A DNA stretch of 37,865 nt, taken from NCBI GenBank assembly GCA_900770765.1, contig CAAGLK010000132.1, positions 1-37,865 of the forward strand. The letters run 5' to 3'. This stretch comes from Helicobacteraceae bacterium. Its GTDB lineage: Bacteria > Campylobacterota > Campylobacteria > Campylobacterales > Helicobacteraceae. The notes beneath the pieces are model-generated. The model was not told the origin of the DNA, searched no databases, and worked only from the letters and a program-made list of their open reading frames with translations. Position numbers and translations under genes: made by a program. Of this stretch, positions 33,301 through 37,865 are shown in pieces; the first letter of the stretch is position 1, and every line of letters starts with the position of its first letter.

Positions 33301-33941
33301 TCCGCTAGAGTTTTAGCGTCTTTTAAGCCTTTTCCTAAGTTTTCATCAATTTTATAAAGATTATCAAAGTCCGCCATACTTAGCGATTCCAGCGGCTTTT
33401 TATTAGTTAGAATCGTATTAAACCCAGCCTTATAATTCGCATCCCAGCGTAAATTTGTAAGTGCGTAATAATCCTCACTTGCATAGCTGTGATTTATCAC
33501 TTTTACGCCACTTGCCATCATTTTTTTCACATCATTTTCTATAACTTGCGGGTCTCTATTAAAATTATAAATAGGGTCGCTATTAATGTAGCCTAGCCCA
33601 TAGATTTTAGCCCCTGGTGCCACGCCAAGAGAGCTAGCGATTATTGAAGAAACTTGCGTGCCGTGCAGATAAGTCGCCTTTTCATTTGTCAAAGAAAACT
33701 TATAATCAATCATATTATTATTAATAGCCCCAGCTAGCTTACCAGCCAAAAGCGGATTATCACCAGAATCATCAAAGTTAAACACGCTATCAAAGACGCC
33801 CACTACCACGCCACTTCCTGTGCTTAAACCTCTATTTTGAAAATTTACAAGCTCCAAAGCCTTTTCATTTGCCGCATTAGCACTAGAAAAAAGTATAGAA
33901 GCCAACGCCACAGATAAAGTAATTTTAGGGAATTTTTGCAT
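30321..33941 (-). CDS. Subtilisin-like serine protease autotransporter
   Basis: A 1,206-residue type V secreted protein. Signal peptide about 1-23 (SSANA end). S8 protease domain about 30-420 with Asp51 (GVFDS), His93 (LHGTQVSSI) and Ser375 (GTSFAAPF), plus the oxyanion Asn229 (AVGNEGN). Beta-helical passenger repeats lie at about 600-760 (GGILNLHNA, SGTIQISGD, GGEVLILG, GGRVSGVGTI). The autotransporter barrel covers about 930-1206 and ends AGIRF. It would be exported through its own barrel and cut surface or host proteins. I chose the ATG at 33941 with AAGGAG upstream. It is a single-gene unit bounded by palindromic elements. Confidence 0.93.
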   Translation of the reverse strand: MQKFPKITLSVALASILFSSANAANEKALELVNFQNRGLSTGSGVVVGVFDSVFNFDDSGDNPLLAGKLAGAINNNMIDYKFSLTNEKATYLHGTQVSSIIASSLGVAPGAKIYGLGYINSDPIYNFNRDPQVIENDVKKMMASGVKVINHSYASEDYYALTNLRWDANYKAGFNTILTNKKPLESLSMADFDNLYKIDENLGKGLKDAKTLAELTKKLGILNVIAVGNEGNISPLSNSILPSLDESYRGSLAVGALNQDNITIEKNNGTTKIKINAISEQDRKAEVDAFNAKYANANQDANLQRKRAEDLTHILIKKQGVAYFTNFFKGASLYSIMSPGMNLDTANGRYGVTYDAYTDPKVDREQIIKDSAGTSFAAPFVSGAAALVADKYKFLSGAQVADVILTAANSNVELPKLAVMVNPGNFYNLSIVYFGENNKIPTKNSGTQGSDKQAIGATNGEYLNIDQIKQDLASIGFKLDKSENSGSNSDNAIADLIISRLTTDKSGNLAVFHLSKEEAIGAGILDVSKALNGLSAINVNRLNPSDVKSFTTADGKSEKYAFYTINTKGFSGTFTNDIEEIKWDDKYHVDGALNSLKGQNPQNLKAGFIKDGEGTLTFANNAIKYEGPTISQGGILNLHNAVFEKSALYAQNSGTIQISGDRSDAKAHIYAQNGGEVLILGTLLGGNVESLKGGRVSGVGTIKQNLINKAGFVIPGGANSIGVLNVGEKYTQEVDGTLQINFNGAANSDLIAKTYEIKGGKLVYNPLLGTFFENKQEISIDFNSLDKDNNLDKLEISLNDTKTLEFSLKENDKKTIVVGVKENAYKVPSGDGQSSATQAAISKGIAEIRGNDNLSENYKNIFGLLDTAPDELRNRILNSIANSTQKPLQTNIKSNINFQNRANLNNLSFLSATKVANAGTNGVKVASIGSDLPQATIASPYTTEIYSKIGYSKLNGDGYDANGLFLDLGAKKWVSDSVKVGAFLNYSYQNGDYELSDVDTNIISGGLMAIKDFDIFSLSGGLSGGVAFNEMQRSVVGSSETLSADYNSYFTTAEVGILKGFNVAQNWQLTPIASLSYSYLKQDDFRESGGAFAKGYKSLDLDSWNLSLGGNVAYSYINSSDIATTISGFAFYTRRLSGDSFTTQEYFLDSRNTMWATNYELGKDSVYFGIDSVFEKNGKFLEIMLSSEIFKDEYSLNAGLKAGIRF

Positions 33942-33989
33942 ATTCACTCCTTGTAGCAAAATCTCGCAACTTGCGACTTAAAAGGCGAA

Positions 33990-34006
33990 ATTTTATCAAA
34001 AAAAAA
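33990..34006 (-). promoter_or_regulatory. Candidate autotransporter promoter with T9 tract
   Basis: On the minus strand a run of nine T (34006-33998) leads into GA and then TAAAAT (33995-33990), 49 bases upstream of the ATG. A homopolymer next to the -10 is a possible length-variable promoter element. Confidence 0.45.
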
Positions 34007-34096
34007 TGAAAGTGAATAGATAGCGAAAAAAAGGCACAAAACAATTAAATTTACACAAAAATAAATTTAAGATTCCACACTAGCGCCGCCACTCCG

Positions 34097-34133
34097 TCAT
34101 TGCGAGAAACACGCAGTGAGTCGTGGCAATCCA
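34097..34133 (+). repeat. Dispersed cattgcgag repeat, complete unit
   Basis: A 37-base unit with ends TCATTGCGAGAAA and CGTGGCAATCCA around CACGCAGTGAGT. It lies in the 516-base gene-free stretch between the autotransporter promoter and tRNA-Val. Confidence 0.65.
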
Positions 34134-34215
34134 AAACTTATAAAAACTCCATTTTGTTAAACTTTATTAAAACAAAAACTTTTTTAATCAAAGAAAAAAC
34201 ACCAGAACCCCCCAA

Positions 34216-34264
34216 CCCCCCTTAAGCAAAAAAGAAATTTCTTTTCTTTTTTCTTTAAGGGGGG
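34216..34264. repeat. C6...G6 hairpin with 22-base arms
   Basis: The left arm (34216-34237, CCCCCCTTAA then GC and AAAAAAGAAA) and right arm (34243-34264) pair with only two mismatches around a five-base loop. Another C6 run lies just left at 34208-34213. There is no T tract after it on either strand, so it is not a typical intrinsic terminator. Confidence 0.7.
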
Positions 34265-34288
34265 CTTAATTTGTGGCACTTGTTGCTA

Positions 34289-34337
34289 GCAATTTTGGCT
34301 AAAAATGCACTACTGCATTTTTTAACGCCAAAATTGC
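34289..34337. repeat. Two-part hairpin in the spacer before tRNA-Val
   Basis: The outer arms GCAATTTTGGC and GCCAAAATTGC (11 bases, perfect) enclose an inner AAAAATGCA/TGCATTTTT pair (9 bases, perfect) with loop CTAC. It is followed on the plus side by GC-poor sequence and a T9 run at 34353-34361. Confidence 0.65.
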
Positions 34338-34396
34338 ACCACGCAACTTCGCTTTTTTTTTATTTTACAAATTGCTACGCAAAGGATTACAAATCA

Positions 34397-34425
34397 TCAT
34401 TGCAAGAAATACACAATAATGCAAA
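34397..34425 (+). repeat. Degenerate cattgcgag repeat end
   Basis: TCATTGCAAGAAATACAC resembles the left end of the 34097-34133 unit; the right end is decayed to AATGC. It lies 33 bases from the tRNA-Val 3' end. Confidence 0.3.
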
Positions 34426-34457
34426 ACTAAATTGATTAGGAGTCTTAAAATTATATA

Positions 34458-34533
34458 TGGTGGCCACGACTGGACTTGAACCAGCGACCACTACCATGTC
34501 AAGGTAGTGCTCTACCAACTGAGCTACGCGACC
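34458..34533 (-). tRNA. tRNA-Val (GAC)
   Basis: A 76-base cloverleaf with anticodon stem CTACC/GGTAG and loop TTGACAT (anticodon GAC), T arm GGTTCAAGTCC and encoded CCA. The acceptor GGTCGCG/CGTGGCC includes two G-T pairs. Confidence 0.95.
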
Positions 34534-34624
34534 ATAAATCGCCAAAGGGCGACTCTCACACACCAGGCGAGAGCTTTAAGAGTTTAGTTGGAATCTTAAT
34601 TTTAACTTAATAAAAGCGTAAATT

Positions 34625-35122
34625 TTATGTTTTTTTAGTTTTATTTCTGCTTAAAAATACTTGCAACAATATCAAAAACACGCCCACATTTATCATTACA
34701 TCGGCAAAATTAAAAATAGCAAACTCGAATTTATAGTGCCAAAAAATATAATCCACCACGCCAATATGCAAAAACCTATCTAAAATATTGGATACACCAG
34801 CACCAAAAATAAGCGCTATGCTAACGCAATGCGTTACTAAAAGCTCTTTATTTTTAAGCAAATAAAAAAAGATTCCACACAAAAGCACAATTTGCAAATA
34901 TTTAAGCCACCCTTGCAAAAATGCAAACATAGAAAACGCCACTCCAGTGTTATAAACAAAAAGCAGCGAGATAATAGGGGTTTCATAAATCACATCGCCA
35001 GGTGCGTAACCTTGCAGCACAAAACTCCACTTAATTACCTGGTCAAGCAAAAGCGTAATGCCTAAAATACATAAAAATTTAACCCAAAATTTAAAACTTA
35101 ACTCCACTTTTTGCAATTTCAC
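34625..35122 (-). CDS. lspA: Lipoprotein signal peptidase (signal peptidase II)
   Basis: A 165-residue inner membrane aspartyl protease with four TM segments that cleaves prolipoproteins ahead of the lipidated Cys. VYNTGVAFSM (56-65), GAGVSNILDRF (107-117), GVVDYI with catalytic Asp124, and FNFADVMI with catalytic Asp141 are all present. The start appears to be GTG at 35122 with no strong ribosome-binding site. It follows ppk2 by 25 bases. One substrate, the Mla-linked lipoprotein, is in this window. Confidence 0.95.
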   Translation of the reverse strand: MKLQKVELSFKFWVKFLCILGITLLLDQVIKWSFVLQGYAPGDVIYETPIISLLFVYNTGVAFSMFAFLQGWLKYLQIVLLCGIFFYLLKNKELLVTHCVSIALIFGAGVSNILDRFLHIGVVDYIFWHYKFEFAIFNFADVMINVGVFLILLQVFLSRNKTKKT

Positions 35123-35147
35123 ACCACACTTAGCCGCTTAATTAGAT

Positions 35148-36038
35148 TTAATCTTTTTTCTTTTTCTTTTTATCTTTTTTCTTATCTTTATCTTTATTGC
35201 CTATTTCACTGCTTGAATCGCTTGAAAACATTTTAACGCTTGAATAATAAGACACGATTCCAGGGTCTGCTAATAAGCACACATTTTCAGCATCTTTATC
35301 TTCATAATCAATTTTTGAAAGCAAGATTCTAGCTAGATTAATCCTAGCTCGCTTTTTATCATTAGAATCCACAATTAACCACGGCGAAAATGGCGTATGC
35401 GTCCTAGAAAACATTTTTTCAAACGCCTCTGTGTATTGGTCCCATAAATTTAAAGATAACTCATCAATAGGGCTTAATTTCCAGCGTTTTAGCGGCTCAT
35501 CTTTACGACTATCAATGCGCTTTTTTTGCTCCTCTCTACCAACATCTAAGAAAAATTTAAACAAAATATAGCCACTTTCAATTAACATTTGCTCTAAATG
35601 CGACACTTGAATAATAAATTCTTTATATTGCTCATTAGTGCAAAAATCCATTACTTTTTCAACACCAGCTCTATTATACCAACTGCGGTCAAAAAACACG
35701 ATTTCGCCGCCATTTGGAAGCTCATCAATATATCTTTGAAAATACCACTGAGTTTTTTCCACATCGCTAGGTTTTTGTAATGCTACAACTCTCGCGCCTC
35801 GTGGATTTAAATGCTCCCGTAGCGCCTTGATTGTCCCACCTTTACCAGCGGCATCACGCCCTTCTAAAATCACAATGATTTTTTTATTATATTTTTTTAC
35901 CCAATTTTGCAGTTTTATAAGCTCAATTTGCAGTTTTACAATTTCTTTTTCATAGAATTTTTTATTAAACTTACCCTTGCCATTATAAACCTCGCCTGGT
36001 CTTTCATCTTCTGGTCTTACCACTAAAGTTTTGCTCAT
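35148..36038 (-). CDS. ppk2: Polyphosphate kinase 2
   Basis: A 296-residue P-loop kinase that moves phosphate between polyphosphate and nucleoside di- or monophosphates. Walker A is EGRDAAGKGG at 59-68; VFFDRSWYNRAGVEKVM (114-130) carries the catalytic Asp117/Arg118; the lid region has RWKLSPID. The class (ADP/GDP- or AMP-directed) cannot be fixed by eye. The last 20 residues are a Lys/Asp tail (DKDKKKDKKKKKKD end) encoded by A-rich DNA. AAGGAG precedes the ATG, with TAGAAT (36075-36080) as a likely -10. Confidence 0.94.
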   Translation of the reverse strand: MSKTLVVRPEDERPGEVYNGKGKFNKKFYEKEIVKLQIELIKLQNWVKKYNKKIIVILEGRDAAGKGGTIKALREHLNPRGARVVALQKPSDVEKTQWYFQRYIDELPNGGEIVFFDRSWYNRAGVEKVMDFCTNEQYKEFIIQVSHLEQMLIESGYILFKFFLDVGREEQKKRIDSRKDEPLKRWKLSPIDELSLNLWDQYTEAFEKMFSRTHTPFSPWLIVDSNDKKRARINLARILLSKIDYEDKDAENVCLLADPGIVSYYSSVKMFSSDSSSEIGNKDKDKKKDKKKKKKD

Positions 36039-36074
36039 TTCCCTCTCCTTTTTAAGCTCAAAAATAGTGTGCTT

Positions 36075-36080
36075 ATTCTA
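36075..36080 (-). promoter_or_regulatory. Candidate -10 for ppk2-lspA
   Basis: TAGAAT on the minus strand within ATGATAGAATAAG, 37 bases upstream of the ppk2 ATG, in the ppk2/CinA divergent spacer. Confidence 0.4.
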
Positions 36081-36119
36081 TCATAAAGCAATATTTTTTT
36101 AAACAAAAAGGCAAAAATT

Positions 36120-37163
36120 TTGAATCTTTTAATATGTATAGGGGCGAATTATAAAAATTTCACTCCGCTAAATAATTTCGCACAACGCTTCGCAAAAGAG
36201 CAGTTTGGAGCATTAGATGGAATCTTTTTTTTAGATTCCACAAAAGGGCTAGAAAATTTACAAACACTTTTAAAAGATTCCACCACGCAATGTATAATTA
36301 TGGCAGACAAAACAAAAAATGATGGAATCTTAAAATATTTATCACAATTTTTAGCGGATTTAAAAACGCAAATTTTAGCCACCTCTATTACTAAAATTAA
36401 GGATTCCAACCTTTGGCTTGTGGATTTAGAGCAATTGTATTTAAATAAAGAAGTAGAGCAAAAAGAGTGGAATCTTAACGCAAAAACAAAAAATCAACTT
36501 TATTTATACACGCTAAATATGGACGCAACAAGTGCGATAACTTTACTTAGCGGAATCGCTAGGGACTTTAGCGTGGAGCTTAAAATCATTTATGATAATT
36601 TAGGAATTCTACTTGCAACTAGTGGCGATTTATGCGGCTTTGAAAAAGCGGTTAAAGAAATGTTTTTAAATGGAATCTTTAGTAGCTTTAATCTAGCAGA
36701 AAGCATAATAAAACTACTAGAATCTAAAAATAAAACAATAACAACAGCCGAAAGTTGCACAGGCGGTTTAATCGCCCACACACTTACAAAACAAAGCGGC
36801 GCAAGTGCGGTATTTGGCGGTGCGGTAATTAGCTATGCAAATGAAATTAAAGAGGCTTGGCTAAGCGTGGATTCTAACAATTTAAAGCATTTTGGTGCGG
36901 TAAGTGAAGCAGTAGTTAAAGATATGTTAAATGGGGCATTATATTTAAGCGGTGCGGATTTCGCCCTAGCTACAAGCGGAATAGCAGGCCCTACAGGTGG
37001 TAGCGAAGAAAAGCCCATCGGCACAATTTACATAGGCGCAAAAAGCAAGGATGGAGTAGAAATTATAGAGCGGCTACATTTTAGCGGTGATAGAAACTTT
37101 ATCCAAGAACAAGCCACACTTTACGCATATCTATTATTTTTAAAAATTTTCCTAAAGTCTTGA
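36120..37163 (+). CDS. CinA C-terminal domain protein with unusual N-terminal half
   Basis: A 347-residue protein. Residues about 195-345 are the CinA-C/PncC nicotinamide mononucleotide amidase domain: TTAESCTGGLIAHTL, FGGAVISYANEIK, FGAVSEAVV and LATSGIAGPTGGSEEKPIGTIYI. This domain recycles NMN to nicotinate mononucleotide. The N-terminal half (about 1-190) does not show the MoCF-type domain of standard CinA and has no family I recognise, although LICIGANYKNF and IIMADKTKNDG look like a small alpha/beta fold. Translation seems to start at TTG 36120, with AAAAGG upstream. It is a single plus-strand gene; the tRNA array promoter overlaps its stop. Confidence 0.82.
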   Translation: MNLLICIGANYKNFTPLNNFAQRFAKEQFGALDGIFFLDSTKGLENLQTLLKDSTTQCIIMADKTKNDGILKYLSQFLADLKTQILATSITKIKDSNLWLVDLEQLYLNKEVEQKEWNLNAKTKNQLYLYTLNMDATSAITLLSGIARDFSVELKIIYDNLGILLATSGDLCGFEKAVKEMFLNGIFSSFNLAESIIKLLESKNKTITTAESCTGGLIAHTLTKQSGASAVFGGAVISYANEIKEAWLSVDSNNLKHFGAVSEAVVKDMLNGALYLSGADFALATSGIAGPTGGSEEKPIGTIYIGAKSKDGVEIIERLHFSGDRNFIQEQATLYAYLLFLKIFLKS

Positions 37164-37188
37164 CATTTAAACTTTAAAAAGCTAAAAT
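37160..37188 (+). promoter_or_regulatory. Near-consensus sigma-70 promoter of the tRNA array
   Basis: TTGACA (37160-37165) and TAAAAT (37183-37188) are separated by exactly 17 bases, giving a start near 37195 and tRNA-Lys at 37207. The -35 overlaps the CinA stop codon. This is the only classic -35 I noticed in the window. Confidence 0.75.
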
Positions 37189-37206
37189 TCCACTTCTTTT
37201 TTTAGC

Positions 37207-37282
37207 GACCCGCTAGCTCAGTTGGTAGAGCAATTCCCTTTTAAGGAATGGGCCGTTGGTTCGAATCCAACGCGGGTCACCA
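37207..37282 (+). tRNA. tRNA-Lys (TTT)
   Basis: A 76-base cloverleaf, acceptor GACCCGC/GCGGGTC, anticodon loop CTTTTAA (TTT), T arm GTTGGTTCGAATCCAAC, encoded CCA. First of a four-tRNA array. Confidence 0.97.
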
Positions 37283-37298
37283 CTCTTTAAATAAAAGT

Positions 37299-37373
37299 GG
37301 CTCCTTCATCTAACGGTTAGGATACCACCCTTTCACGGTGGCTACAGGGGTTCGAATCCCCTAGGAGTCACCA
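37299..37373 (+). tRNA. tRNA-Glu (TTC)
   Basis: A 75-base cloverleaf, acceptor GGCTCCT/AGGAGTC, anticodon loop CTTTCAC (TTC), encoded CCA; 16 bases after tRNA-Lys. Confidence 0.97.
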
Positions 37374-37395
37374 CTTTTATTTGATTTTCCTTTTT

Positions 37396-37471
37396 GGTCG
37401 CTTAGCTCAGTTGGTAGAGCGCCACCCTTACAAGGTGGATGTCATAAGTTCGAGTCTTATAGCGACCACCA
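37396..37471 (+). tRNA. tRNA-Val (TAC)
   Basis: A 76-base cloverleaf, acceptor GGTCGCT/AGCGACC, anticodon loop CTTACAA (TAC), encoded CCA. It is the second valine isoacceptor in the window. Confidence 0.97.
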
Positions 37472-37490
37472 TTATTCTTAAATTTTAGGT

Positions 37491-37567
37491 GCGGCGGTAG
37501 TTCAGCTGGTTAGAATATCGGCCTGTCACGCCGGAGGTCGCGGGTTCGAGCCCCGTCCGCCGCGCCA
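37491..37567 (+). tRNA. tRNA-Asp (GTC)
   Basis: A 77-base cloverleaf, acceptor GCGGCGG/CCGCCGC, anticodon loop CTGTCAC (GTC), encoded CCA. Last of the array; no clear terminator follows. Confidence 0.97.
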
Positions 37568-37865
37568 CTCTTGATTTTAATTCGATTTTATACTACTAAT
37601 AAATAGTGTAAAAAGTTTTAAAGTTAAAAATATATCAATTTCAACTATATATTTTTGAAAAGATAGGCAAATTTACGTTTATTATGATAATAAAAAATAA
37701 ATAGATATGAGAATACTTATAAAACACACAATTAGATAAATTTTATAATTTTATTATAATTTTTGTTTTTTAACCTTTTTATAGACTAAAAATAGATCAA
37801 CTATATAATCAATAGATAGATCTAGTGAAAAAACAACACGCAAGATAATATAGAAAAAATTAAAC
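37568..37865. other. Very AT-rich gene-free tail after the tRNA array
   Basis: About 300 bases with almost no G or C runs and several ATAGAT and TATATA words. I see no reading frame, tRNA or clear hairpin. It may be a promoter region or the edge of an island at tRNA-Asp; the contig ends here. Confidence 0.4.

Noticed and set aside
30007..34425. CRISPR array
   Set aside because: The repeats are few, irregularly spaced, in both orientations and palindromic, and no cas genes are present.
37491..37865. Integrated element at tRNA-Asp
   Set aside because: The tail is AT-rich and resembles an island edge, but there is no integrase and no repeat of the tRNA 3' end before the contig stops.

Overview
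The window is a chromosomal contig from a Campylobacterota (Epsilonproteobacteria) bacterium, most likely an enterohepatic-type Helicobacter. The evidence is low G+C, densely packed genes, protein families typical of Helicobacter/Campylobacter (DUF507 next to carA, a Bcp/FolB/Mla operon, a PglB/STT3 oligosaccharyltransferase, a CPYC thiol oxidoreductase) and a poly-G contingency tract. A single-subunit PglB outside a pgl cluster recalls the H. pullorum/H. canadensis group, but the species is inference. The first 18 bases are an Illumina adapter remnant, so base 19 is the true contig edge.

Layout. 19-3635 (minus): trpS-bioD-DUF507-carA and the start of bioF. 3712-4476 (plus): hisF, followed by a short repeat region and tRNA-Phe. 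4848-5765 (minus): an unrecognised, possibly methyltransferase-like protein. 5863-6708 (plus): panC. 6727-9391 (minus): an SGNH/DltD-like partner and an AlgI-type MBOAT O-acyltransferase, the latter split by a nine-base poly-G tract and at present OFF. 9408-10869 (minus): mnmA and a YhbP-like protein. 11049-13115 (plus): a TonB-dependent receptor with a possible Fur site. 13152-17892 (minus): a seven-gene operon, dsb-mlaE-mlaF-mlaD-lipoprotein-folB-bcp. 17963-22240 (minus): yhhQ-gmhB-nikKMLQO, coupling a queuosine-precursor transporter, heptose phosphatase and an ECF-type nickel importer. 22354-23307 (plus): a lone EF-hand protein. 23304-28940 (minus): pglB-asnB-thiF-like-midA. 29018-29845 (minus): rplM-rpsI. 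30321-33941 (minus): a subtilisin-type serine protease autotransporter flanked by palindromic elements. 34458-36038 (minus): tRNA-Val, lspA and ppk2. 36120-37163 (plus): a CinA-C protein, then a Lys-Glu-Val-Asp tRNA array behind a near-consensus sigma-70 promoter and an AT-rich tail.

Functional threads: the envelope (Mla-type lipid transport, lipoprotein signal peptidase, O-acylation, N-glycosylation, heptose synthesis, protease autotransporter), metal acquisition (TonB receptor, Ni importer), cofactors (biotin, pantothenate, folate) and translation (tRNAs, TrpS, MnmA, L13, S9).

The least expected signal is a short motif. GATTC/GAATC, usually extended by G or C to GGAATC, GGATTC or their complements, is strongly over-represented in coding and non-coding DNA on both strands. 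It occurs as inverted pairs forming hairpins at gene ends, as uptake-signal sequences do in Neisseria and Haemophilus. A dispersed palindromic repeat (TCATTGCGAGAAA ... CGTGGCAATCC) is also present in about four copies. No CRISPR, rRNA, insertion sequence or prophage genes were seen.
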